From positions 152,465,920 to 152,529,919 of the forward strand of contig NC_080540.1 of the NCBI RefSeq assembly GCF_028640845.1: 64,000 nucleotides of DNA, read 5' to 3'. The notes under the pieces are model-generated. The model made no database searches and was not told where the DNA came from. It saw only the letters and a program-made list of their open reading frames with translations. Both the position numbers and the translations under genes were made by a program. Origin of the DNA: Ahaetulla prasina. Lineage: Eukaryota > Chordata > Lepidosauria > Squamata > Colubridae. Shown here piece by piece: positions 20,978 through 31,805 of the stretch; position 1 is the first letter of the stretch, and each line of letters begins with the position of its first letter.

Positions 20978-21370
20978 TACAAGCAGTCCTTGACGTATGA
21001 TCACAATTGAACCCAAAATTTATGTTGCTAAGCAAAACACTTGCTCTGTCCCATTTTACAACCCTTCTTGCTACAGTTATTAAGTGAATCTCTGCAGTTG
21101 TTCAGTTAGTAACACGATTGTTAAGTGAAACTGGCTTCCCATTTGATTTTGCTGGACAGAAGGTTGCAAAAGATTATATAACCTGACCGCAGGACACTGC
21201 AACTATCATAAATATGAGTCAGTTGCCAAGTGGCCGAATTTTGATTATATGATCGTGAAAATGCTGCAACGGTCATAAGTTTGAAAACCAGTCATAAATC
21301 ACTTTTTCAGTGCTCTTGTAACTTTGACCAGTCACCAAATGAAAGGTTGTAAGTCAAAGAACACCTGTAT
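20978..21370 (+). mobile_element. Tc1/mariner-like MITE, copy 2
   Basis: Ends TACAAGCAGTCCTTGACG / GTCAAAGAACACCTGTA; interior phrases GTTAAGTGAA, ATGAGTCAGTTGCCAAG and AAGTTTGAAAACCAGTCATAA match the other copies. TA dinucleotides at both ends fit a mariner-type target duplication. Confidence 0.85.
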
Positions 21371-22194
21371 ACATATTTTAAATAAATACATGAAATAAAA
21401 TCTGGTTTTGAATAAAATCCCTATGGCTAACAGTTAGATAGAATAGCTCCAACTCTGAATACCTTTAAGATGACCTTCCACCACACAAAGACATTTGTAC
21501 TCAATAAATCATTTGGTCTTTCCAAGTGATTCTGCTTTTATGTTGTTAGGAATTTGTACTGAATTAAGATTTTTATGTCTCCTGTTAGTGATTGCCATCA
21601 GAAATGCTTGGTCAGCCACAGATATCAATATTTATATGTAAACTAAGTTGGCACGGAGCTGCTATAGAAATAATGATAGATAATATTTCAGTTCTGCACT
21701 GCTTAATACTTTTAATGAGATGGCAGAAACTCACAGCTCCTAATCCTGCATTAGAAATACCTGTGGTTTGAAATCCCACATCAGTGAATCCTGGAAAGAT
21801 TTATCAAGCTCACCACTAAAACAGCCCATGTTGGATGAAACAAAAATGGCCTCAGATCAGATGGCACTAATTATACTCAGAATTTGTCTTTTGTTTGATC
21901 AGATTTGGGCTAGCTGTTCACAGTATATAAACCCCTGAAGAACCCATGGCTGGGACAGCCAAAGAACAATTGGGCTTGAACAGTTTCCCAAATAGTCCAG
22001 CTGCTACCCCATGAAGCCATTCACAGAGCTCTCTGCCATCCTAGGAAAAGCATTTGACCAAATCTCCAATTCTGCTCTTCTTCAGTGATGAAGTGCCTTG
22101 CATTTGACCTTCTTGAACAACTCCTGGTATCCAAGAGTAGGTTTTCTGACATAGTGTGACTACTGCAAAAGGAGAAGCAATTGGTTTCACTTTT
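21371..22194. other. Unrecognised non-coding sequence
   Basis: No recognised feature. Confidence 0.5.
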
Positions 22195-23050
22195 AGAATA
22201 GAATAACAGACTTGGAAGGGACTTTGGAGGTCATCTAGTCCAACCCCCTGCTTAGGCAGGAAACCTTACATCATTTCAGACAAATGGTTATCCAATCTCT
22301 ACTTAAAAACTTCCAGTGTTGGAGCATTTACAATTTCTGAAGGGAAGTTGTTCCACTGATTAATTGTTCTAACTGTCAGGGAATTTCTCCGTAATTCTAA
22401 GTTGCTTTGCTCCTTGATTAGTTTCCACCCATTGCTTCTTTTCCTGTCCTCGGGTGCTTTGGATAATAGCTTGAGTCCCTCTTTGTGGCAACCCATCTTT
22501 TTAAATATTTCTACTTTTAATGCCCTGTTTGCAGTTATTGGAACACTGCTATCATGTCACTCCTAGTCCTTCTTTTCATCAGACTAGACATACCCAGATC
22601 CAGCAACCATTCTTTATATGTTTTAGCCTCCAGTCCCCTAATCAACTTTGCTGCTGTTCTTTGCATTCTTTCTAGAGTCCCAACATCTTTTTTACATTGT
22701 GGCGACCAAAAGTGGATGCAGTATTCCAAGTGTGGCCTTACCAGGGCAATATAAAACAGTATTAATGCTTCACATGATCTAGATTCTATCCCTCTATTTA
22801 TGTAGCCTAGAACTGTGTTGGCTCATATTTAAATGATTGTCCACTAGGATTCCAAGATCCCTTTCACAGTTACTACTACTGAGCAAGGTACCACATATAC
22901 TGTACTTGTGCATTTTGTTTTTCTTGCCTAAATGTAGAACCTTACTTTTTTCACCATTGAATTTCATTTTGTTAGATGAATGTTCAAGTCTGTCAAGATG
23001 CTCCTATGTCTTAAGCCTGTCTTCTGGAATGTTGGCTATTCCTTTTAATG
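22195..23050 (-). mobile_element. CR1 LINE 3' end (chicken-type CR1)
   Basis: The plus strand starts AGAATAGAATAACAGACTTGG, then AAGGGACTTTGGAGGTCATC and TAGTCCAACCCCCTGC, the reversed 3' end of amniote CR1. On the minus strand two partial frames give the ORF2 C-terminus: CIHFWSPQCKKDVGTLERMQ with KLIRGLEAKTYKEWLLDLGM (22729-22535) and LRRNSLTVRTINQWNNFPSE (22496-22299). 5' truncated, frameshifted; the left (true 3') end is intact. Confidence 0.88.
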
Positions 23051-23492
23051 CGGTCTTTGTAAGGTTTTTTCCCCCCTCTCATCGATGCTCTATGCTGTAG
23101 GCATGCCTCTGTTATTTGTAAAAAGTGTTTTATAGCCATTTTAGTATCAAGAACTTCTAAGAGGTTGAGTGCCTCCTTCTTAATCATATATTTTGATACT
23201 TGATCAAGAAGATCAGGAGAAAGCTTGGGAAGACTTCATACCGGCTTTGAGAATGGCTGTTCACTTAGCTTGTGGCTTGCTGAGGGTTGAAAGGAAGTCC
23301 TTCTCCTCTTCCTCCTCAGAGAAGAACTGCCATTCTGTATAAGCCCAATGGCAATGAGTTGAGTCCATATGGAATAAGTGATTAAGGAGTCAATTAGTGA
23401 TTAAGGAGTCATTAATGCTTTGCTTGATTATTTTATGCTGGCATAGTGAAAAGAGTTTCAAGAGGAAGTTAAATCTAAAATTGAAGAGAAAT

Positions 23493-23510
23493 GATGATGA
23501 TGATGATGAT
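23493..23510. repeat. (GAT)n run
   Basis: Six GAT units. Confidence 0.9.
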
Positions 23511-23589
23511 ATTCATTCAGTCAACTCTTGGCGAGTCTATGGACCAAGTCTCTCCACATCTTCTGATCAAATAGAAAATAGAAATAGTA

Positions 23590-24103
23590 ATTGTCCAAAA
23601 TATTTGGAATTACAAAAATTACACCACCCCAGGACCTTTCCTCATTTATGGTGGACGTGTGAAAAAACAAAGAAATATTGGAGTAGGATTCGCATCTTAA
23701 GACAGAAGATTCTTAAAAGTGAATATAAAGATAAAACCAGAGACTTACTTTCCCATTATTTAATGGGAAAAGATTTTGGGGGGAAAAATGGGACTTTGAT
23801 GCTATACAAGTTGACGGCAGCAAGGTTCCTTTATGCGCAAAAATGGAAGGACACTTTGATTCCTACAATGGATGGGTGGTTGCAAAAGTTGATGTTGTTA
23901 ACAGAGATGGCCAAACTGGCTGCTCTGATTAAATTAAAGGACACCATTAATTTTGTTTCTACTTGGAAACCACTTTTGGATTTTGTGCTTGAGGAGGTGG
24001 AAAAAAATGAAACTTTTTGATTTTGGGACTTGCCAATTAGATAGGTTTGTTGTTATAGAAACAGCTAGTTTGTATTATTATATAAAACTATCTTCTCTGT
24101 ATT

Positions 24104-24134
<31 letters not shown>

Positions 24135-24480
24135 GAACACATATTATTATATAAAAGTATAAAGTTGGGGTTTGATGCTATTATCTTACTCTATTGCATC
24201 AAAAGGAGTCGGAAGTCAGCACTTTTTCTTTCTTTTTTCCCCCTTTGCCCTACATTTTTCCCTTCCCTTTTTCCTCCCTGATTTTCCTATTATTTTCTTT
24301 TGCATTTTTTAAATTATTTTTTAAAATTAGTTTTTTATTTCTACATTTTTCTTTAACATATGTAAGTGCTTAATAAAATCGGAGTCAATTTATAATAAAG
24401 TAATAACAGTAATAATATTCTTTACTTATATATAATGATATTCTTAATAAATATATTAATAAAATTTTGAATGAGAAAAA
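23590..24480 (+). mobile_element. L1 LINE, ORF2 C-terminus and 3'UTR
   Basis: The 23397-24020 frame encodes from about 23620 an L1-type ORF2 C-terminus (FPHLWWTCEKTKKYW, LTAARFLYAQKWKDT, GWLQKLMLLTEMAKLAALI, TWKPLLDFV) ending at a TGA at 24018-24020. An AT-rich 3'UTR of about 450 bp ends at AAAATTTTGAATGAG plus a short A-run at 24474-24482. This C-terminal frame is unbroken, so it is fairly young, but 5' truncated. The first ~70 codons of the frame are flanking sequence, not ORF2. Confidence 0.85.
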
Positions 24481-24967
24481 AATTCCACCACACCACGGAG
24501 TTCACGTGGGCCATGATCTGTGTTTTCCAAAGATGTCCCTTGTCTCATCCGCATATTTGCATCTCCATGGTAGATGAAGATTCTGGTGCTGCAACATTCT
24601 CCTCTCGTCCATAACTCAGAGAGAATTCTGGCAAAGCTCCCGCCACAGCTAAAGTGCCACTGCTTTTTTTCTTTCAATTTTTTTTTTGGGGGGGGGCTTT
24701 TCCAACAACAACAAGCTGCTCCGAGTTTACTTCTCTTCATTCCACAGACTCTACCAATTTCCTACTCAACCCTTACAACCACTTTTGATTCCCACTGGCT
24801 CCAAAGGAAAAGTTAACAGCAATGCAGTTTAAACTTGCAGAGGCTCATAAAAACTAAGCTCATAAAAGAAAAGTTGTCAAATTCAAGATGTATGGAATTG
24901 GGCAAAGGCCACAAATCAATCTGGAGTGCACTATCTAAAAAAAGGAGAGAGGGAAAGGGAGAAAAAG

Positions 24968-25004
<37 letters not shown>

Positions 25005-25424
25005 TTGGTGCAATACGAAAAAGACGAGGACACATCATTAATCTTGCAGGTTGCTCTGTGAGCAAGTTGTTTAGGCTTCTGAATCCCATTAGAAGGAGGA
25101 TGGTGTTTGAGTAGCATGGGGTGGCGGCGGCGGGGGGGTGTCTTCATCCCAATCGCATTAATTTAGGTGGTAAGGCTGCTGGAAGTTGAGAAAACTGTCT
25201 CTGAAGAAATGATGTTCTTTAAAATCATCATCCTCAGGAATTTTCTGTAGAACTGACTCAGACCTGCAAGCTTTCCTAACGCTGTTTAGGAGGGCAAGAT
25301 TAATTCAGAACATGCCCACCCCCCACAACAAAACCTAGGCATATGCTCAGATACAGTATTTCATTCTGAGGCAACATTCAAAATTCTCTATAGCAGCAAC
25401 TATGCTGGCATAGTTAAAGGGCTC
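24481..25424. other. Unrecognised sequence with GA microsatellite
   Basis: (GA)n at about 24971-25001 within a purine-rich stretch; a short GGCGGC/G run near 25125-25137. No coding signal. Confidence 0.5.
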
Positions 25425-25945
25425 CTTTAACTATGCAGGGAGCAATTCAAGGTACTGGTCACCATCTTCAAAGCGCTTCATGGCATGGGACCTGGTTACT
25501 TACGGGACCGCCTACTGCAACCGATGGCCTCCCAGCGACCAGTGCGCTCCCATAGGGTGGGCCTCCTCCAGATGCTGTCAGCTAGACAACGCCGGCTGGC
25601 GACCCCCGGGGGGAGGGCCTTCTATGTGGGGGCTCCAACCCTCTGGAACGAACTACCATCAGGCATGCGCCAACTCCCCGATCTCTGGACTTTTCGACGT
25701 GAGCTGAAAACATGGCTGTTTCATCGAGCAGGACTGCCCTGATAGTTTTAATTGGGAGTTTTAATTGGGAGTTTTAGATGGGTTTTATAGTGTCAGCCAA
25801 ATTTAAATATTTTATTTTATCTTATTTTAATATTTGTAGAAATGGTTTTAATATGGCTGTAAACCGCCCTGAGTCCTTTGGGAGAAGGGCGATATAGAAA
25901 TATGATTAACAAATAAATAAATAAATAAATAAATAAAAACTATGC
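25425..25945 (+). mobile_element. L2/CR1-clade LINE, ORF2 C-terminus and tail
   Basis: From 25440 the frame gives EQFKVLVTIFKALHGMGPGY, then (25485-25742) QRRLATPGGRAFYVGAPTLW, NELPSG and FRRELKTWLFHRAGLP ending at a TGA. The 3'UTR contains AAACCGCCCTGAGTCCTTTG...GAAGGGCGATATAG and a (AATA)n tail to 25939. This is the best preserved copy of the tail type seen at many places in the window. 5' truncated. Confidence 0.85.
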
Positions 25946-26091
25946 CAGCATAAGATTATTAGAGAAAGAGTTAATGACAATTGAACTTGTGATGCTATCA
26001 TTGACACTGGTTAGTTTTTCTGCAGGGCTTACATAGAACCCTGGTCCTTCTCTGAGGAAAAGACACCTTTTCATAAAAACTTGAATGTGTC

Positions 26092-26622
26092 TCCCTTTTA
26101 CAACCTTTCTTGTCACAGTTTTTTAAGTGAATCCCTCCGTTGTTAAGCTACCATGTTTTCCCCAAAATAAGACCGGGTTTTATATTAATTTTTGCTCCAA
26201 AAGACACATTATTGCTTGTTTTCGAATTATATCTTATTTTGGGGGAAATACAGTACTAAACGTCTCTGTCTGCTGACGATGTTAACTGGGGTTTATTTTT
26301 GGGGTAGGGCTTATATTATGAGCATCCTGAAAAATCATGCTAGGGCTTATTTTTCAGTTGGGTCTTATTTTCAGAGTAATAACATGGTTATCATCGCTTC
26401 CCCATGGACTTTGCTTCTCAGGAGGTCAGAAAAGTTGATCACAAGACCCCGGAAGACTTCGTCCGTCATAAATATGAGTCAGTTGCCAAGGGTCTGAATT
26501 TTCATCGCTGACCACAGGGATGGTGCAATGGTCAAAAGTGTGAAAAATGGTCATAAGTCACAGGGCTGTTGTAATTTTGAACAGTCATTGAATGAACTGT
26601 TGTAAATCAAGGATTACCTGTA
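26092..26622 (+). mobile_element. Tc1/mariner-like MITE, copy 3 (interrupted)
   Basis: Left part begins TTTTACAACCTTTCTTG with its terminus lost; right part ends GTAAATCAAGGATTACCTGTA. The interior is split by another MITE at 26151-26387. ATGAGTCAGTTGCCAAG confirms the family. Confidence 0.82.
26151..26387. mobile_element. Palindromic MITE ('CCATGTTTTCCCC' family) nested in mariner MITE
   Basis: Ends CCATGTTTTCCCCAAAATAA / TTATTTTCAGAGTAATAACATGG with repeated AATAAGAC/GTCTTATT motifs; TA precedes and TTA follows, compatible with TA-target insertion. No coding capacity. Confidence 0.7.
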
Positions 26623-26639
26623 GGTCACGTGTGAAAGAA

Positions 26640-27392
26640 CAGGCTTATAAAGACTGCTTAATAACAGGTAAAAGGGCAAGGAAACCTTTTGTGACAAAAC
26701 AAGAGGGGATTCCCCATTCTTCCCTGCCTGAGATGGGTTGACCCAGACCTTGATGGCCTTCCAGAAAGGCCTGAAGACATGGTTTTACTGTAAAATGGTT
26801 ATATTGTTTCTCGATCATAGTGTCAGGGTTCCAAGTAACACCTCCAACTAAAGAAGACTCTGAGGCTTGAGTTTTCTGAAAGTTCCACTTTATTAGAGAT
26901 GTCATATTGGCACATCTGGGAAAACCTGAATCTGAAAGCTTCCAGGTGTTCCCCCCACAAAGGAAAGTCCAAGTCCCTGCCCAGCATCCACATGTCCATC
27001 ACATGGTCCAATCAAAACACCGTCCCAACTGGAGATGCCTCCCAGTTCCAACCATCCAGGTGCAGGGTAAGCTGTCCTTGACTCTCTGAGAAAGCAATGT
27101 TATTATGACTATATATCACCTTGGCTCCATATAATCTGACTTTCCAATTTCCCACAGTAGTAAATGTGGCAGGCCTGAAGATCCAATGAAAAAGATGGCT
27201 TCCAGGCCTGACACATTGTACTCTCCTCCTGTATTGTATATTTTTTTTAAAAAAAATATTTTAATACTTTTAATATTTGTATGGCTATTTTATTTTGGGG
27301 TTGGTTTTTTTTTTGTATTTATGTTTATAATCACCCAGAGTCACAAATGTGAGATGGGCACATTCTATATAAATTGAATAAATAAATAAAAT
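26640..27392 (+). mobile_element. LINE 3' end split by a solo LTR
   Basis: The left part (to 26820) includes a FQKGLKTWFYCK-like ORF2 end; the right part (27214-27392) has the 3'UTR with TCACCCAGAGTCAC...GATGGGCACATTCTATA and tail AATAAATAAATAAA. The LTR at 26821-27213 lies between them. Confidence 0.65.
26821..27213 (-). mobile_element. Solo LTR ('TGTCAGGGTTCC' family)
   Basis: Starts TGTCAGGGTTCCAAGTAA and ends CCAGGCCTGACA, giving inverted termini TGTCAGG / CCTGACA; flanks CATAG / CATTG (4 of 5) fit an old 5-bp duplication. A reversed polyadenylation-like signal (CTTTATTAG) at 26888 indicates minus orientation. Related to 13599-14093. No gag-pol nearby, so a solo LTR; whether Gypsy or retrovirus-like cannot be told from the LTR alone. 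Confidence 0.8.
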
Positions 27393-27849
27393 GAACTGTG
27401 TTTGATTATACAATATTTAGATCATTGTACTGATTGATTTGATTTCAGTGGTTCCCAAATAAAAAGCTACTTTAGGTGGCTCACATTATAAAAGCACAAT
27501 ACAGTAAAATAATAAAGCTCCAAGGGAAATAGCAAACAGGAAGTCACAAAAAGGCAATCTGGATAATTTACATCAAAACAGATACAACATATTTGTTTAT
27601 TAATATAGATTTTATCCTCAGGGTGGCAAACATTCATAATAGACCTCCCTCCTATTTTTCCTCACAGATGCAAGAATTCTGTATACTTTACTCTTAATTT
27701 AATTTACTTATGAAGAATTCCTTCCATAGAAGAATGGTGAATGGAGTTATAGAGCAGGCCTCAATGTACAAATTACTCTTTTCAGTGATTCTTTGATATA
27801 TCTTATCCTATCCTCCTTATATTATTTTATTTTTGACTGACTTTATTTT
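27393..27849. other. Unrecognised non-coding sequence
   Basis: No recognised element except a weak reversed LINE-tail-like stretch near 27470-27500. Confidence 0.45.
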
Positions 27850-27974
27850 TGACTGACACCCACTATGAAGATGTAGCACGACCACAAAGCCAAACAACAG
27901 CTATGCAGCTCACCAGCTCAAATCCGCCTGCAGCACAGACTAGACTGAGCACAACCAAGCCCCCACCAACACAG

Positions 27975-28065
27975 GACACACCCCCAGCCAATCAGAGCAC
28001 AGAAAAACCCCCATCCAATCAGAGCACAGCCAAGCTCCCACCCAATCAGTTCAAACCCCCACTAG
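27975..28065 (+). promoter_or_regulatory. CCAAT-box repeats in PLE
   Basis: Three CCAATCAG(AGCACAG) motifs at about 27987, 28015 and 28043 within short tandem repeats of ~28 bp. Possible promoter elements of the retroelement; may equally be a coding repeat (PxNQS). Confidence 0.3.
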
Positions 28066-28122
28066 CAGTTAAAAGGAAGAAACAGCTGCGATCACACATT
28101 GCTCCCAGAAGCACGAAGCTGA

Positions 28123-28162
28123 AGCCTGAAGATGACGAATGAGACTTCGTCGAAACGTCACC
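28123..28162 (+). ncRNA. Hammerhead-ribozyme-like motif in PLE (core intact)
   Basis: CTGAAGA (28126-28132), extra T, perfect 6-bp stem GACGAA/TTCGTC with loop TGAGAC, then GAAACGTC (28152-28159). Both conserved core boxes are intact. The extra nucleotide before stem II and a weak stem I depart from the textbook hammerhead. With only ACGT available for stem III, cleavage would need pairing of two copies. Confidence 0.5.
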
Positions 28163-28357
28163 AAGACACTTCCAATTTTATATGGGAGAAAACCCGAACA
28201 ACCAAAGACCTATATATATATATATACACACACACACAGGTAGGTCTTTGGTTATTTGGGTTTTCTCCCGTGTAAAATTGGAGGTGTCTTTATATATATT
28301 TTTGTTTTCTGAGGTTTTCAGAGGTATTATTATATATACATAAATTATATAATAACG

Positions 28358-28482
28358 TAAGGGGCGTGCATAAGAGCCCTAGCATGCCTACTGTCCCTGT
28401 CCTAATGTTTGTGTCTATTTTATGTATCCAATCCATGTTTATACTTATTACCTAATATGTTCTTGACAAATAAATTAATATA
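28358..28482 (+). mobile_element. L2/CR1-clade LINE 3'UTR fragment
   Basis: AAGGGGCGTGCATAAG...CTGTCCCTGTCCTAATG...TTGACAAATAAAT matches the 3'UTR of the LINE at 15660-16440. A TA run follows. Confidence 0.78.
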
Positions 28483-28666
28483 TATATATATTCAGAAGGA
28501 GACTTAAAACTGGAATTTTAACTGATGTTTGACACCATAATTTGTCCTTGTTTAATTTGTTTGGACTTCATATTATGGTTCTAACTATATATACCGGTTG
28601 TGTTGTTTGCTGTTCAGAGTCCTAGTTGATTGAGGTGGGCTTTATAAATACAGCAAATAAAAAAAT

Positions 28667-28888
28667 GCATGGCTGCAGCACAATGTTAGAATGCAGAATT
28701 GCAGGTTAACTCTGCTGACTGTTTGCAATTTGACCCTGACCAGCTCAAGGCTGACTCAACCTTCCATCCTATCGAGGTTGATAAAATGAGGACCCAGGTT
28801 GTGGGGGAAATATGCTGACTCTGTAAACCATATAGAGAGGGCTTTAAAGCATGGTGTATATACGTATAAGTGCTATTAATATTGCTAA
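28667..28888 (+). mobile_element. tRNA-derived SINE (Sauria-type)
   Basis: GGTTAACTCTGCTGACTG, TTGACCCTGACCAGCTCAAGG, TGATAAAATGAGGACCCAG and the tail TATAAGTGCTATTAATATTGC match the SINE at 8351-8598; the tRNA head is worn. Confidence 0.82.
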
Positions 28889-28986
28889 ATAGCCCACATA
28901 TCCAGCATGAATCCTAGGTACTTCTTACAAGCAAATGGGGTAGTTCTACTGGTGTGAAATACCACATTCAATTGGAAGTTCTATAG

Positions 28987-29390
28987 CAGTAATGGCTAAC
29001 CTTTTCTGGACTGAGTGCCCAAAGCGTGCGTGCGCATGTGTGAATGCATGCACATGGGGCCAACCCCCCCAAATACACTACGTGCATGCAACCCATTGTG
29101 TACTCCCACTCAAATCCTACTCCATGCATGCACATGCAGCCCCCACCCCCTGTGCATGCACGCGCACCCCCGCACATGCACGTGCACCTGCATGCCCCCC
29201 ACCACCCGTGCATGCGCAGCAGAGACCCAAAGACCAGCTGGCTGGCGGGAGGTGCACACACATGCATGTTGGAGCTGAACTGGGGCAACATCTCATGTAC
29301 CCACAGAGAGGGTGCTGCATGCCACCTCTGGCACGCATAGAGCAAGCACATCATGGCTCTATAGTCTTCCTATAGATCTGAGGTGGACTT
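28987..29390 (+). mobile_element. hAT-type element ('CAGTGATGGCTAACC' family), left arm
   Basis: Starts CAGTAATGGCTAACCTTTTC...GTGCCCAAAGCG and continues as a CpG- and GCATGC-rich stretch to CCACCTCTGGCACGC. The right terminus is missing or worn. Open frames here reflect the CATGCA-rich composition. Confidence 0.68.
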
Positions 29391-30149
29391 TCCTTTGAAC
29401 AAGTAGCCTTGAGTTAAAAACAGCCACGTTCCAATAATTTTGTCTTATGTACAACTGAGCATCTCACTGTCTGAAACATTTCCGATAAATGTTTTGCCAT
29501 TTTTCCTGCAACCTGCCATCCAGGATGAATAGAGTAAACAGAGAGGCTTTCATCAATCTCGGAGAAAACATGATGGACATTGTTGGAGAAATATATTAAC
29601 ACTGAACACGTCTTCACAAGAGACAGTGATACATCTGAAGGAAGTTATTTTATTGTATTTCTAATATGCAGGTGTAGCAGAAAAAAGCCAGATATCAATA
29701 AATGCTCTAGTAATGTATTATGAATTATGAATGGGTGACTATAGACAGCACATAAAATATGTATAATGTTTTCGGGTGATTGTTAATCTAACACTGTTAT
29801 TGTTTGAGAAACTATTAGCGATAAAGAGACAAGCAGCGTATATTTCTAGGCATGTCCAGGAAGTTCCTTTAATTAAAGAACAGTTCACAAATAAAATGAT
29901 CTTGACTAAATTGGTTGCTGATCTATTACAATTGCTTAATAGACTATTCATTATTAATGAATGGGGTAACCACATTCTACAACCAAGGTTGAGTAACCAC
30001 GTTCTGTAAACGCTTCAGTTTTACCATGTTGAAAAGAGACACTTTTGTGTTTATCAGTCAAATGTTTTGTTAATTTAAGCTTCTTCTAAGCATTTTAATT
30101 AACTAAATTGCACCCTTTTTGATTAAAAGATATAGATCTATTGGTGATG
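29391..30149. other. AT-rich spacer between inverted hAT copies; possible conserved non-coding element
   Basis: About 750 bp with no repeat signature. From about 29760 to 30110 it contains homeodomain-type ATTA/TAAT sites (TTTAATTAAAG, CATTATTAATGAATG, TTTTAATTAACTAAATT). Conservation cannot be tested here. Confidence 0.3.
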
Positions 30150-30395
30150 CTCCGTGCCTTGTTTGTTTAGCTTTTGACCCACAATTTCCACCTCACTTGA
30201 CCTCTGAATAAAGGGGGGCGGGCGGGGGCCGCACATGCATGCATGGGGTGGGGTGCAAGCGGGAATGCATGGGCGGGATGCATGCCTTGGGCCCACGCAT
30301 GCATTGCATTTTGAGGGTTTGGGCACGTGTGCATGTATTTGCACATGCACACGCGCGCTTTGGGCATTCAGCCCGGAAAAGATTAGCCATCACTG
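30150..30395 (-). mobile_element. hAT-type element ('CAGTGATGGCTAACC' family), inverted copy
   Basis: The minus strand starts CAGTGATGGCTAATCTTTTCC...GCCCAAAGCGCGCG and continues with alternating GCATGC sequence, the inverted counterpart of 28987-29390. Similarity extends about 25-40 bp beyond the terminus into the flanks. Confidence 0.68.
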
Positions 30396-30403
30396 CTACA
30401 GAG

Positions 30404-31469
30404 CCTCCAGTTGAACTTATTCTATGGGCCAGATGCCCTCAATAGCACTACAGCGTTGTTGTTGAATTAGGATAAGGGCAGCCTCAGCCATAGAAACACA
30501 CTGGGCCTGATTTTGCATAACTCATCCAATTTCATAGGGTTATTGTTGTAGGTCAGATAGGCATCAGGAAGGGCATATGGCCAGTAAACGTTCAAGCTCT
30601 ATTCAGTTGCTCCAACTCCCCCCTGATGCAAGGGATTACAGAATTGTTAAAAGAAAAAAAAATGTTGTAAGTCAGATGGAAAAGGGAGTGTCATGAATAG
30701 CCACTCAAATGCTAAAAAGGCAGTATATGAGTCAAACAAATAAATGGTCAAGTTCTAGTCAAGTATTTCCTTCCCCGTCCTGTTAAAATTAAGGTTCATT
30801 ATGTGCCCTATGTCTCCAGTGGACTTCACTTATCTACTCGATCTTTTAATTATCTAAATCTCTCAAAACACAAAACAGGCTAATGATTCCACTATGCCCC
30901 TTCAAATGCCAAAAAAAGTCTAAACAATGTGTGACATGACCACAGAAAGGTTGCCCTCTCCATCTTAGGGCAGAGGACGCCAATGTCTTTGGTGCCAACC
31001 TACATATTGCACTGACCACCATTCCTCGGGCTGTCTAATATCCGTTTCAACTGAACCTAGTTCTTTATCAGTGCAAAGCATTATGTTCCTGTTCCATATC
31101 CAAAATTGTGACATGAAAGAATTCTAAAGAAACACCTGGGTTCTTTGAATCTGAAGAGTTCCGTATTTCACATTTCATGTACGCTTTTCTAAGTTCTGGA
31201 CGCTAGTCATGGCTTTGATAGAACTAAGGTCATGCCCTACGGAAAAAAGACATGAACATGTCCCTGCGGTCACCAGAATTCAAGTTCAGTTCAGAGATTT
31301 TGCTTTTAATATCCTCAAAAACAAAGATGAAGGAAAAGGAGATGGTGGCAAAGGTCAGGAAAATGCATTAAGCCTGGGGAAAGAGAATAGGGTCAGCTTC
31401 AGGGCGTATTTGATCAAGAACTGAGACATTCCTTCATTTGAAAACAAGAGTCATGGGTTTCCCTTTTAA
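30404..31469. other. Unrecognised non-coding sequence
   Basis: 30540-30630 (GTCAGATAGGCATCAGGAAGGGCATATGG) resembles a dispersed LINE tail but I cannot name it. Otherwise nothing recognised. Confidence 0.4.
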
Positions 31470-31545
31470 TTTTTCTTAGATTAGCTGCCCAGAGTTGCTT
31501 TTTTGAGCGAAATGGGCAGCATATAAATTAAATCAATCGAGTGGT
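31470..31545 (+). mobile_element. LINE/SINE 3' tail fragment
   Basis: GCTGCCCAGAGTTGC...GAAATGGGCAGCATATAAATT is the common squamate LINE tail. Confidence 0.6.
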
Positions 31546-31805
31546 TTTTTTTCAAACTATTATCGACTTTCTTTTTCCTCAGGGGGATACTTCACATTTT
31601 CTCACTATTGACAGGCCCCAAAGTTTAATGCAAAACATCTCATCTTACTTTTAGATCTGTCACACGCTTGCTTCAGGAAAATGACAATTTTTAATCCAAA
31701 GTTACGTTTTTCTTGGCTAAGGGCCAACACATGAACATTTGTATAAATGAACATTACTAGATATTGTTTACCATTGGTGTTATGTCTCCCTTTCTATGCC
31801 CATAC

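Larger units (their letters stand above)
27850..28295 (+). mobile_element. PLE 3' end with inverted tail copy
   Basis: A Thr/Pro/Gln-rich open tail (27849-28142, ending APRSTKLKPEDDE) runs into a hammerhead-like motif and the terminal stretch AAGACACTTCCAATTT...AACCAAAGACCTA (28164-28213). After a TA/CA microsatellite an inverted copy of that stretch follows (28236-28293: TAGGTCTTTGGTTATTTGGG...). The arrangement matches the inverted terminal repeats of PLEs. The protein tail has no recognisable domain. Confidence 0.65.

Noticed and set aside
28968..29375. Cys/His/Met-rich overlapping frames that look like metal-binding proteins
   Set aside because: Composition effect of GCATGC- and CACA-rich hAT sequence, with long frames on both strands at once.
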